Both the position numbers and the translations under genes were made by a program. The notes under the pieces are model-generated. The model worked only from the letters and a program-made list of their open reading frames with translations. It was not told the origin of the DNA and did no database searches. A DNA stretch of 8,746 nucleotides from Gemmatimonadaceae bacterium (GTDB lineage Bacteria > Gemmatimonadota > Gemmatimonadetes > Gemmatimonadales > Gemmatimonadaceae): assembly GCA_019689955.1 (NCBI GenBank), contig JADGGM010000088.1:1-8746 (forward strand). The letters are read 5' to 3'. Shown piece after piece: positions 1 to 6,400 of the stretch (positions within the stretch are counted from its first letter, which is position 1; the number at the start of each line of letters is the position of its first letter).

Positions 1-207
1 TCTGGAGGCGGCGGGAGCCGGGAGGGGGATCGGACGGGTGGTGCACGCCGGGCGACGGGTCTGTGTCGGGCGGGCGCGTCATCTCGGTCGTCCGGAGTGT
101 CCGCGGTCGGCTTCTGTCCTGGCCGCCACCCGACCGTGGCCGGGTCGTACGACTCGCCGCACGACGGCCCACACGCGGGTGGGGCGGAGCTCCACGAGTG
201 GAAAGAA

Positions 208-281
208 TGGTCGCGCAGGGACTCGAACCCCGGACCTCTGGTATGTGAGACCAGCGCTCTAACCAGCTGAGCTACGCGACC
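208..281 (-). tRNA. tRNA-Val, anticodon CAC
   Basis: The reverse complement folds into a full cloverleaf of 74 nt. The acceptor stem is GGTCGCG paired perfectly with CGCGACC, the D-arm is GCTC/GAGC, and the anticodon stem CTGGT/ACCAG encloses loop CTCACAT. The T-arm loop is TTCGAGT and the discriminator base is A. The anticodon CAC reads the valine codon GUG. The 3' CCA is not encoded, so it must be added after transcription. The gene stands alone; the transporter gene to its right is divergent. No mobile-element duplicate of this tRNA is seen in the window. Confidence 0.96.
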
Positions 282-287
282 GGAACC

Positions 288-322
288 GCACGGCGCGGGG
301 GCGTGTTCGCCCCGCCGCGTGC
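288..322. other. Imperfect inverted repeat between tRNA-Val and the transporter
   Basis: A GC-rich hairpin with core stem GGGGCG/CGCCCC (298-303 with 308-313) and loop TGTT. It is extended outward by GCAC/GTGC (288-291 with 319-322) through a region with bulges. It starts 6 bp from the 5' end of tRNA-Val, so it would lie in that tRNA's leader or promoter region. There is no T-tract on either strand, so I do not call it a terminator. Its role is unknown. Confidence 0.4.
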
Positions 323-460
323 GCCACGAATCTTAATCCGGCGAGACGTATGGCGGTAGTGGCGCCCTCCGGGGCCGAGGTGTAGTCTACCGACGACAGG
401 GCGGACGGCAACTCCCCTGGCGCGGTGGTGAGCCCCATCCCTCACGCGGAGGTCGACCGT

Positions 461-1876
461 ATGGCCGGTTTCTCCTTCCTGGATCGAGAAAGGACCATCG
501 CCAAACCCGGGTACGACCGGTGGCGCGTCCCCCCAGCGGCACTCGCCATCCACCTGTCGATCGGCCAGGCGTACGCGTTCAGCGTCTTCAACCTCCCGCT
601 CTCCAAGCTCATCGGCATCACCGCCTCCGCGCCCGACGACTGGAAGCTCAAGACGATCGGGTGGACGTTCAGCACAGCGATCTTCTTCCTCGGCGCGTCG
701 GCCGCGATGTTCGGGAGCTGGCTCGAGCGCGTGGGCCCGCGCAAGGCCATGTTCGTCGCCGCGCTCTGCTTCGGCGGCGGGTTCGAGATCGCCGCGCTCG
801 GCGTGCGGACGCACCAGTTCTGGTTGCTCATCCTGGGCTACGGCGTGCTCGGCGGGATCGGCCTCGGGCTGGGCTACATCTCCCCTGTCTCGACGCTCAT
901 CAAGTGGTTCCCCGACCGCCCGGGGATGGCGACGGGGATGGCGATCATGGGGTTCGGCGGCGGCGCGATGATCGCCTCCCCGCTCTCGGTCGCGCTCATG
1001 GCGCACTTCCGCACCCCGACCTCGGTGGGCGTCGCGCCGACGTTCGTGACGCTGGGCATCATCTACTTCCTGTACATGATGTTCGGCGTGTTCACCGTGC
1101 GCCTCCCCGCGCCCGGGTGGAAGCCGGCGCGCTGGACCCCGCCCGCCGTGCCCAAGAAGCTCGTGACGACGGCGAACGTCGAGGTGAACGAAGCGATGCG
1201 CACGCCGCAGTTCTGGCTCCTCTGGGCGGTGCTCTGCCTCAACGTGACGGCGGGGATCGGCGTGCTGGGCCAGGCGTCGCCGATGAGCCAGGAGATGTTC
1301 CCGGGGGTCGTCACGGTGACCGCGGCGGCGGGGTTCGTCGCGCTGCTCAGCCTCGCCAACATGCTCGGCCGCTTCGGCTGGTCGTCGCTCTCCGACCGCA
1401 TTGGCCGCAAGGCGACGTACACGACGTTCTTCGTGCTCGGGATCGTGCTCTACGCGCTCGTGCCCACCACGGGGCGACTGCACAACGTGGCGGCGTTCGT
1501 GATCGGCTTCGTGATCATCATCTCGATGTACGGCGGCGGCTTCGCGACGGTGCCGGCGTACCTCAAGGACCTGTTCGGCACGATGCACGTGGGCGCGATT
1601 CACGGACGCCTGCTCACCGCGTGGTCCGTGGCCGGCGTGCTCGGGCCGGTGCTGGTGAACTACATCCGCGAATACCAGATCGACCGCGGCGTGCCCAAGG
1701 CCGATGCGTACACGGTGACGATGTACCTCATGGCGGCGTTGTTGGCCGTGGGGCTCATCTGCAACCTGCTCATTCGCCCGGTGAACCCGAAGCACTACTA
1801 CGCGGGCGACGCCGCGCGCCTCGGCGGTGCACGCGAGGCGGTGCCGACTTCAGCTCCGGAGGGCCAGAATGCCTGA
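461..1876 (+). CDS. OFA-family MFS transporter (oxalate/formate antiporter-like)
   Basis: A 471-aa polytopic inner-membrane transporter of the major facilitator superfamily, with about twelve hydrophobic segments. The N-terminus (MAGFSFLDRERTIA...) and the overall pattern match the oxalate:formate antiporter family. Members exchange or import small carboxylates such as oxalate, formate or pyruvate; the substrate here cannot be read from sequence. MFS loop motifs are visible at residues 85-95 (GSWLERVGPRK) and 311-317 (SDRIGRK), one per six-helix half, which supports a full-length protein. I chose the ATG at 461 because GGAGG at 448-452 lies 8 nt upstream. GTG codons at 425 and 428 are in frame but lack such a site. 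The stop overlaps the start of the next small gene by 8 bp, indicating one transcript. No promoter is called with confidence; a short dyad, GTAGTCTAC, lies near 382-390. Confidence 0.93.
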   Translation: MAGFSFLDRERTIAKPGYDRWRVPPAALAIHLSIGQAYAFSVFNLPLSKLIGITASAPDDWKLKTIGWTFSTAIFFLGASAAMFGSWLERVGPRKAMFVAALCFGGGFEIAALGVRTHQFWLLILGYGVLGGIGLGLGYISPVSTLIKWFPDRPGMATGMAIMGFGGGAMIASPLSVALMAHFRTPTSVGVAPTFVTLGIIYFLYMMFGVFTVRLPAPGWKPARWTPPAVPKKLVTTANVEVNEAMRTPQFWLLWAVLCLNVTAGIGVLGQASPMSQEMFPGVVTVTAAAGFVALLSLANMLGRFGWSSLSDRIGRKATYTTFFVLGIVLYALVPTTGRLHNVAAFVIGFVIIISMYGGGFATVPAYLKDLFGTMHVGAIHGRLLTAWSVAGVLGPVLVNYIREYQIDRGVPKADAYTVTMYLMAALLAVGLICNLLIRPVNPKHYYAGDAARLGGAREAVPTSAPEGQNA

Positions 1877-2021
1877 GCCGCACGACGCGTCACACATCGT
1901 GGTCGAGCACGACGTCGCACGCGACCCCGCGTCCGTGCTCGCGTGGGCCGTGGTCGCGATCCCTGCGGCGTGGGGGATCTATCACGTGGTGGTGGACGCG
2001 CTGAAGCTGTTTCGGCCGTAG
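1869..2021 (+). CDS. MFS transporter small subunit-like membrane microprotein
   Basis: A 50-aa protein beginning MPEPHDASH. It has an acidic, histidine-containing N-terminus of about 20 residues, then one hydrophobic segment (about residues 22-45, AVVAIPAAWGIYHVVVDAL) and ends KLFRP. The start ATG at 1869 lies inside the last codons of the transporter, in another frame. It has its own Shine-Dalgarno GGAGGG at 1858-1863, 5 nt upstream. Short one-helix proteins with a W..AIP.AWG-like core encoded right behind OFA transporters are, to my recollection, annotated as MFS transporter small subunits. The overlap, spacing and single helix fit a stoichiometric partner of the transporter. An upstream in-frame ATG at 1827 would give 64 aa, but the extra residues (HARRCRLQLRRAR) are just the transporter's C-terminus read in another frame. 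The partner role is inferred. Confidence 0.82.
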   Translation: MPEPHDASHIVVEHDVARDPASVLAWAVVAIPAAWGIYHVVVDALKLFRP

Positions 2022-2053
2022 CGCCGCGCGGGGCGGAGGGAAGGGATGCGGGA

Positions 2054-2806
2054 TCACTCGTCCGCCTCGGCGGCGGCATCCATCACGTTGAAGATCGAGT
2101 CCGTGAGCGATTCGGGTTCGTACGTCTCGGCGACCTGAAGGAATTCCTGCAGGATCGCCATCTCGCTGTGGAGGCGATCCTGTTCGCCTTGGGGAAGCCG
2201 ACGGAATGCCGGATCGTCCAGCCTCGCCTGCAGCCGCTGCATGGCACCTCGGTAGACCCGTGCGGCGCCGGGCCGATAGCCGTCGTAGTACGCCTCGCGG
2301 GTGATGGTCCGCGTGCGGGGCGTGTCCCCATCCGCTCGGAGCGAGGCGAACAGTGCTTCGAGGGAGTCGGCGAGCGTCAGCCGGAGCCCGCTCTGCTCGA
2401 CCAGCGAGTCCGCCAGGTTCACGACCGTCGGAACGAGATCCGTGGTGGCGACGATCCCGCGCACGCCGTAGTGGAGCACGGGGCGCGAGTGCGGGACGAA
2501 GTTCTGGATGGGCACGCCCCAGACGAGCTCCTGCCCCGGACAACAGTGCGCGGCGACGATGCCGCCGGACCCGCGCTGGAGTTGGAGCTGTGCGCGGCCG
2601 ACGCTGACGATGGGGACGCGCGAGGTCACGCGCGGCGGCGGCTGGAGGAGATCCTCGCGGCGGATGATCGTGTTCGCGTAGAGAAGGCGAGCGACGCAGT
2701 CGGCGCGTCGCCGCTCGTGATGCCGCGCGGCCTCCGAGATTTGCGGCGGGATGTACGCGCGTGCCCGTGACTGCGGGAGCCCAACGAAGGGTCTGGCGCG
2801 GGCCAT
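2054..2806 (-). CDS. Hypothetical protein, 250 aa
   Basis: I do not recognise this protein. The start ATG (2804-2806) has GGAGG 8 nt upstream, so the start is well supported. It has no signal peptide and no convincing membrane segment, so it is probably cytoplasmic. The N-terminal 60 residues are basic. The middle holds a CC pair in HCCPGQ followed by a mixed beta-type stretch (IVAAHCCPGQELVWGVPIQ). The C-terminal 120 residues are rich in Leu, Ala, Glu and Arg and look alpha-helical, ending in an acidic tail (AAAEADE). Codon use is typical of a GC-rich genome, and it lies outside the integrated element. It converges with the transporter operon with only about 32 bp between stops, and no clear terminator hairpin is visible there. 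Confidence 0.8.
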   Translation of the reverse strand: MARARPFVGLPQSRARAYIPPQISEAARHHERRRADCVARLLYANTIIRREDLLQPPPRVTSRVPIVSVGRAQLQLQRGSGGIVAAHCCPGQELVWGVPIQNFVPHSRPVLHYGVRGIVATTDLVPTVVNLADSLVEQSGLRLTLADSLEALFASLRADGDTPRTRTITREAYYDGYRPGAARVYRGAMQRLQARLDDPAFRRLPQGEQDRLHSEMAILQEFLQVAETYEPESLTDSIFNVMDAAAEADE

Positions 2807-3004
2807 GGGGTCGTCCTCCGAGCACAGGAGGCGGTCCGCGGTGCTCAGACGTTGAGCGCCGCACTACCTCCGAGGCGCCCACGATAGTCGGTGCGTCGTG
2901 ATGGCGCAAACGTGTGGCGGACCGGGCCGTATGCGCGACGCGCCGCCGAGGGGCACATGGCTCGGCAGCGCGTGTATGCGTGATGGGAAGAACGAGGGAT
3001 GGCG

Positions 3005-3047
3005 ATGGGCCCTGCAGGGCTCGAACCTGCGACCGTCGGATTATGAG
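3005..3047. repeat. Left attachment site: orphan tRNA 3' half
   Basis: 43 bp identical to 7938-7980. It starts one base outside the tRNA discriminator and ends exactly at the 5' edge of the anticodon loop (TTATGAG on the plus strand, CTCATAA in the tRNA). Beyond 3047 the sequence no longer matches a tRNA 5' half, so this copy cannot make a tRNA. It marks the displaced original 3' end of the tRNA target and so the far end of the element. Confidence 0.93.
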
Positions 3048-3051
3048 AACG

Positions 3052-3067
3052 GCCCCGGCGCCGGGGC
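3052..3067. repeat. Perfect 16-bp palindrome next to the left attachment site
   Basis: GCCCCGGC followed directly by its reverse complement GCCGGGGC, beginning 4 bp inside the element from the attachment repeat. Such sites can bind dimeric proteins, for example an excisionase or integrase accessory factor, but GC-rich palindromes also arise by chance. It could alternatively be a transcript-end structure for the PEGA lipoprotein gene, whose stop is about 100 bp away. Confidence 0.45.
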
Positions 3068-3169
3068 GCGTGGTGGCCGGTGGTGCGTCCCCTCTGTGCG
3101 TGGTGCCGCGCACGGTGCGTATCCAGCGCGCATGGGAGAGTGCCGTGGAGCCGCATGCCGCCCGCGGCG

Positions 3170-3631
3170 CTATTTCCGCTCCAATGTTCCGACGCGCTGC
3201 CATGTCGAGTCCGGCGTGAGCACCACCCCGACGTAGATCGCATCCTGACCGCGAGTGACGGAGGCGCCTTGCTTTGCCATCTGCGCCGCGACCTGCTCAG
3301 GGGTCAGCTTGTAGAGCCCGCCGCTGATGGCGTCGATCGCCAACCCGGGGAGCGCGCCGAAGACGAGGTTGCCCCACACCCAACCGCTGACGCTCCGGGT
3401 CAGCGTCGCCTCGAATGGCTGGTAGCCGTCGAGCTCCATGCGGACGATGTGGTTGTCTTTCCGCGACAGCTTAGTGATGAGCGGCGTGTTGCCGAGCGCT
3501 TGGCCGTCGATAAGAACCTTGGCCGCGGTGGGCGAGGACGAGAACCCGATGTCCTCCGTCGTGCCGTGGATGATGCTGGCGCATCCCGTGAGGAGCGCGG
3601 CAGCCAGCGCCGCAGTCGCTGTCCGAAGCAT
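3170..3631 (-). CDS. PEGA-domain lipoprotein
   Basis: A 153-aa predicted lipoprotein. Residues 1-16 form a type II signal peptide ending in lipobox LTGC, with the lipidated cysteine at C17. A PEGA-like domain follows at about 31-79: VLIDGQALGNTPL then a KDNHIVRMELDGYQPF stretch, the usual G..P turn and aromatic GYxPF. Residues 80-107 hold a glycine-rich hydrophobic patch (GWVWGNLVFGALPG, then DAISGGLYKL) often seen after PEGA domains in envelope proteins. PEGA domains are found in surface or periplasmic proteins and are thought to bind partners or cell-wall material; no enzyme activity is implied. The start ATG at 3629-3631 has GGAGG 5 nt upstream. The frame stays open further upstream (to 3847), but that extension is arginine-rich noise. 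It lies inside the element, with a nested dyad in its upstream region. Confidence 0.9.
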   Translation of the reverse strand: MLRTATAALAAALLTGCASIIHGTTEDIGFSSSPTAAKVLIDGQALGNTPLITKLSRKDNHIVRMELDGYQPFEATLTRSVSGWVWGNLVFGALPGLAIDAISGGLYKLTPEQVAAQMAKQGASVTRGQDAIYVGVVLTPDSTWQRVGTLERK

Positions 3632-3663
3632 CGTCGCCTCCGAATGACGTGGTAAGTGAATGT

Positions 3664-3722
3664 CTCGCCTCATAGACGAGCGCGTGCACCGCGAGATACG
3701 CACGCGGGTGCACATAGGCGAG
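3664..3722. promoter_or_regulatory. Nested inverted repeat upstream of the PEGA lipoprotein
   Basis: The outer arms CTCGCCT (3664-3670) and AGGCGAG (3716-3722) enclose inner arms GTGCACC (3684-3690) and GGTGCAC (3707-3713). The structure ends about 33 nt upstream of the lipoprotein start codon, so it could be an operator or a leader-RNA hairpin. No -10/-35 pair is clear enough to decide. Seen directly as inverted repeats; the regulatory role is inferred. Confidence 0.4.
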
Positions 3723-3871
3723 TCTGCCCAGCACGTCACGGCCTCGGACGTGGCGTCGCTCCGCACACCGCATCGGCATCGGCGGGGAGAGGGGAACCGT
3801 CCCTCAGCTGGTGCGTCACCGAGACGCCGCCGACGCGTGCGGCGCACGTAGACGCTCTGCCGCGATGTGGC

Positions 3872-4219
3872 TCAATGCCCCGTCACGCGCGAGAAGGCCC
3901 AGGCCTGCATGGAGGAGGCGGTCTTCTCTCCGCCCCGCTCGACGATCACCCGGATGTCGGACCGCACGTCCGTGGATCCGGCGCTCACGATCACACTCCG
4001 CGCGATGACGCTGAAGCGCGTACGGGTCGTGCCGTCGATGTGCCGCTGGGTGACGCCGGTCGCATCCTCGTAGGTGAGATAGCCCCCGAACGACACGCCG
4101 TCCGGTCCCTCGATCGTGATCGACCACTCGAGCGCCCCGTCTTCGGCGACGGGCGCAGCGACGGCGAGCGCGATCGGGTCGCAACTGAAGATCGGGTACA
4201 GCACCGCGGGCGACGCCAC
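3872..4219 (-). CDS. Probable hypothetical protein, up to 115 aa (start uncertain)
   Basis: I do not recognise this protein. The frame reads as a beta-rich, soluble polypeptide with strand-like alternation (ALEWSITIEGPDGVSFGGYL, then RFSVIARSVIVSAG) and G+C-rich third codon positions. The longest start is GTG at 4217-4219, three codons after a TAG (4226-4228). No Shine-Dalgarno is seen, so the 5' end may be lost or the start may lie further in (for example GTG at 4202-4204). Its first 100 bp oppose the plus-strand interrupted frame, and both frames share third-codon positions there, so codon bias cannot decide between them. Below 4080 only this strand is open. It may be a 5'-truncated gene remnant. 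Confidence 0.5.
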   Translation of the reverse strand: MASPAVLYPIFSCDPIALAVAAPVAEDGALEWSITIEGPDGVSFGGYLTYEDATGVTQRHIDGTTRTRFSVIARSVIVSAGSTDVRSDIRVIVERGGEKTASSMQAWAFSRVTGH

Positions 4220-4814
4220 GAGGCGCTATAACGGGGGGATCGCGCGCATCCGCATCGTGAAACACAGCGTGGTCGTGTCGCCGACCGAGGAGCGCCTGTG
4301 GACGCGGCTCGCGACGCTCCCGCTCGGCTCGACGCACTGGACGCTCCGCGGCATCGATCGCGGCTACCCCTAGACGGTGCGCGTCTACCACGAGGAAAAA
4401 GCGCCCTACCTCGGGCGGAGCGAAGCCGCTACGGCGCGCTTCTGCGTCGGCGTGCGCACGAGCCATTTCAACCCGCCGACGAACCCCATGGGCTTCGTCG
4501 GGCCGTGGAACTGCACGTCGATCGGGCTCGCGCCCGACGGCACCTACGGCCTCGAAGTGACCGCGACGGAGCTGCCGAGCTTCGTGCAATTCGAGGTTGT
4601 CGTCGAGACGGCGATCGGCTCGGGCCTATACGGGAGCTATAGTGTGCCGCCGGGCGGGGTCATCCAGAGCGTCGCCGACGGCCCGACGCGCTTCGTCGGC
4701 ACGACGCCGCTCGATGGGATTCGCCGCTCGATCCGGGCGAAGCACATCCGCATCCACCAGACGGATAGCGCCTACACCACGCCCATGGTGAACCCTGGGC
4801 TGTACGCGATCTAG
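4083..4814 (+). pseudogene. Amber-interrupted hypothetical gene
   Basis: One continuous plus-strand frame runs from 4083 (after a TAG at 4080-4082) to a TAG at 4812-4814. A single in-frame TAG breaks it at 4371-4373, between RGIDRGYP and TVRVYHEEK. Codons on both sides of the break have strongly G/C third positions and a consistent protein-like composition, so it reads as one gene hit by a nonsense change, probably CAG (Gln) to TAG. The GTG at 4377 could restart translation but has no Shine-Dalgarno. A GTG at 4116 is a possible original start but also lacks a good site. The downstream part (about 146 aa) looks beta-rich, with Gly/Thr/Val stretches such as GLYGSYSVPPGGVIQ. I do not recognise the family. 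It is the only plus-strand cargo gene of the element besides the integrase. Confidence 0.6.
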
Positions 4815-4857
4815 CGCGCGTGGCGCGGCGCGCGCAATGTCGTGCGAGACGATGCGA

Positions 4858-5283
4858 CTACGCCGGGCGTTGCGATCGACAAAACTGGGCCATATTCTCT
4901 GTCAGAGCGTGCTCGAGCTCCCAGTAGTTGTCAATGGCGCGGTTGAGCATGTCGATTGCTTCCTCGACTGGGTCCAACGCAATCGTGGGCCCCTCGTTCG
5001 CGTTCAGATGCTTTAACGCGTTGCGCGCCCGGTTGGCACGATCACGGAACCATCTTGCATCGCCCCCCTCGTCATGCATGTATTGAGATAGCGATGCGGC
5101 GGTTTCGACGAGAGAGTCAACTGCGCTCTTCCAATCCTTGGACCTGGCGAGGCATCCGAGAATCTCGTCGGCGGCACCATCCAACGTAATGACCGAGAAG
5201 TAGTCCCGCCCCTCCTTGAAGATCCGCAGGGCAGTTTCCAGCTGTTCGAGTGCGATATGCTTCTTGTCGTAGGCGCGAATCAT
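4858..5283 (-). CDS. Small alpha-helical protein with HEPN-like RNALKH motif
   Basis: A 141-aa all-helical soluble protein starting MIRAYDKKHIALEQLETAL. The start ATG at 5281-5283 is chosen because everything upstream in the frame is low-quality; the ribosome site is weak (CGGA about 7 nt upstream). Residues 87-92 read R-N-A-L-K-H, which fits the Rx4-6H signature of the HEPN superfamily, preceded by a basic helix (RDRANRAR). HEPN proteins include RNases and toxins in toxin-antitoxin and defence systems, but also non-catalytic members. I recall similar short proteins with an AYDKKHIALEQLETAL N-terminus in many bacteria as uncharacterised families. No obvious antitoxin (MNT-type nucleotidyltransferase) is adjacent. 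Its third positions are visibly less G/C-biased than the flanking genes, which fits acquisition by transfer. The function is not established. Confidence 0.8.
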   Translation of the reverse strand: MIRAYDKKHIALEQLETALRIFKEGRDYFSVITLDGAADEILGCLARSKDWKSAVDSLVETAASLSQYMHDEGGDARWFRDRANRARNALKHLNANEGPTIALDPVEEAIDMLNRAIDNYWELEHALTENMAQFCRSQRPA

Positions 5284-5312
5284 GGTGCAATCCGGAGCAG
5301 CATCGGCGCAGC

Positions 5313-5371
5313 GATACCCCGTAACACCATCGCTGGCGATGCGGGGTCGCGTTGTGATACCCTGTGTTACG
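5313..5371. promoter_or_regulatory. Dyad in the leader of the HEPN-like gene
   Basis: An 8-bp inverted repeat, CGTAACAC (5320-5327) and GTGTTACG (5364-5371). A tight internal hairpin lies between the arms: CATCGC (5328-5333), TG, GCGATG (5336-5341). GATACC also occurs in direct orientation at 5313-5318 and 5357-5362. The cluster fills most of the 118-bp gap between the lipoprotein gene and the HEPN-like gene start, where an operator for an independently controlled gene would sit. Regulation is inferred only from position and symmetry. Confidence 0.4.
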
Positions 5372-5401
5372 ACTACCTCCCGCTCGGCGCGACACGGTCG
5401 G

Positions 5402-6022
5402 TCACGGCGCGGGCCGTGGACGGTGACCGCCTTTCTCGATGACCGCATCTTCTGCCAGCTTGCCAAGCGTCTTGACCGCAATGGCGTTTGCAAGGTCGCT
5501 GCGGTCCGTAAAGGCGGAACCTTCGGCGGTGCCGGTGGCGATCCACACTGTCTTGTTGAGGCGGACATCGATCAGGGCCGCGACGTATTTGCCCCACGGC
5601 TTTGTCACCGTGGGTGTCGATGTGATTGCCGACGCTGAGAGACATCCCTGGTAGGTGGAGTACGTGCAGTAGGCTTGGCTCTGGGTGGGAAGCGTTGCTG
5701 TTGTCGCGCCTTCTTGTGTCGGCGCGAGCACAAGCACGGCCTCGACGCTATCGCCGATGGGCATTTGCTGCACTTCGCTGTCAGGGTACACGCGACCCGG
5801 GAAGAAGACCGCCTCCGACTTTATCACCCGGAGCTGATACCAGGCCGCCCCATCAACTATGCCTTGTTCGATCGCGTTTCGGATCGACAGATCGGCCGAC
5901 GGCGCGAAGACCATGATACTCCCATAGCGCCGCGCCTCGGGAGCCCGCATGGACGACATCGTCACTTGAGCGCACCCACTTAATCCTACTGCCGCGATCA
6001 GCGCAGCAATCCCGCGAAGCAT
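5402..6022 (-). CDS. Hypothetical lipoprotein, 206 aa
   Basis: The N-terminus is a clear lipoprotein signal: MLRGIAALIAAVGLSGC, with lipobox LSGC and lipidated C17. The mature part begins with a small alpha/beta-looking region (YGSIMVFAPSADLSIRNAIE) and then VEAVLVLAP. A Ser/Thr/Tyr-rich loop follows with two cysteines (YCTYSTYQGC) that might form a disulfide. The C-terminal half (KYVAALIDVRLNKTVWIATG, then SDLANAIAVKTLGKLAEDAV) resembles the 'attribute of the lipoprotein fold' seen in DUF4136-like or CsgG-like envelope proteins, but I cannot assign a family firmly. The start ATG at 6020-6022 has GGAGG 5 nt upstream. It probably acts at the periplasmic face of a membrane. It follows the coupled membrane-protein pair by 63 bp and may share their transcript. 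Confidence 0.85.
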   Translation of the reverse strand: MLRGIAALIAAVGLSGCAQVTMSSMRAPEARRYGSIMVFAPSADLSIRNAIEQGIVDGAAWYQLRVIKSEAVFFPGRVYPDSEVQQMPIGDSVEAVLVLAPTQEGATTATLPTQSQAYCTYSTYQGCLSASAITSTPTVTKPWGKYVAALIDVRLNKTVWIATGTAEGSAFTDRSDLANAIAVKTLGKLAEDAVIEKGGHRPRPAP

Positions 6023-6085
6023 CGTCGCCTCCAGCGTGCTGTGGTGTTGTAGTGGACTGTGCTAGGATTGCTTCTTCCCGTCGCG

Positions 6086-6400
6086 CTACTGCGGTGCCAT
6101 CATCCAGCGCTCAACGAGGTATGCGAGAATCTGCCCGCCAAGCATGATGAGCGTGACGAGGGCCGGGATCACGAAGAGATACACGCCGAGCGAGCGCCAA
6201 CGTGCATGCTCGCGCAGCTCGCGCGCATTCTCCACGGCGACGCGCCAGCCTTCCCGGTCCGCGCCCGCCGTCTCGTCGGCCTGCCGTTCGGCGTGGCGCT
6301 GGAGACGCTGGAGCACGTCATCGGAGGTGAAGAGTCCGACCTTGGCATCGGGCCGACGCTCCGCTGAGCGGCCGAAGCGGATCGGAGAAGGAGTACTCAT
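6086..6400 (-). CDS. Small one-pass membrane protein with coiled coil, 104 aa
   Basis: Residues 28-68 are charged and helical with a heptad-like pattern (LQRLQRHAERQ, then ENARELREHARW). A strong transmembrane segment follows at about 71-95 (LGVYLFVIPALVTLIMLGGQ, then ILAYL) and a short tail VERWMMAPQ. No signal peptide is present, so the N-terminus is probably cytoplasmic. The start ATG at 6398-6400 overlaps the stop of the preceding gene as TGATG. This strongly suggests translational coupling, so the product may act with the zinc-ribbon membrane protein. I do not recognise a named family. Confidence 0.78.
   Translation of the reverse strand: MSTPSPIRFGRSAERRPDAKVGLFTSDDVLQRLQRHAERQADETAGADREGWRVAVENARELREHARWRSLGVYLFVIPALVTLIMLGGQILAYLVERWMMAPQ

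Larger units (their letters stand above)
2807..3169. other. Gene-free stretch containing the left element junction
   Basis: No credible gene is seen on either strand; open frames here lack ribosome sites and family features. 2807-3004 is flanking chromosome, and in the ancestral layout would have followed the CAT tRNA gene's 3' end. It contains a short dyad GAGCAC/GTGCTC (2820-2825 with 2841-2846) just upstream of the minus-strand 250-aa gene. 3005-3047 is the orphan attachment repeat. 3048-3169 is the left end of the element and includes a perfect 16-bp palindrome. Confidence 0.7.

Noticed and set aside
272..1795. 507-aa open frame on the minus strand opposite the transporter
   Set aside because: Rich in Arg, His and Glu with no domain or ribosome site; it is the antisense shadow of a GC-rich transporter gene.
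520..2004. 494-aa plus-strand frame overlapping the transporter
   Set aside because: Arg/Ala/His-dominated composition typical of an out-of-frame read; the OFA transporter frame is clearly the real one.
3006..3047. A second tRNA gene
   Set aside because: Only the 3' half is present; the sequence after the anticodon loop cannot form a D-arm or acceptor stem.
1890..3203. 437-aa minus-strand frame
   Set aside because: Overlaps the better-supported 250-aa gene and the attachment site, and has no family features.
4371..4373. Pyrrolysine or programmed readthrough at the TAG
   Set aside because: No supporting downstream element or Pyl genes are visible; simple nonsense mutation is more economical, though not excluded.
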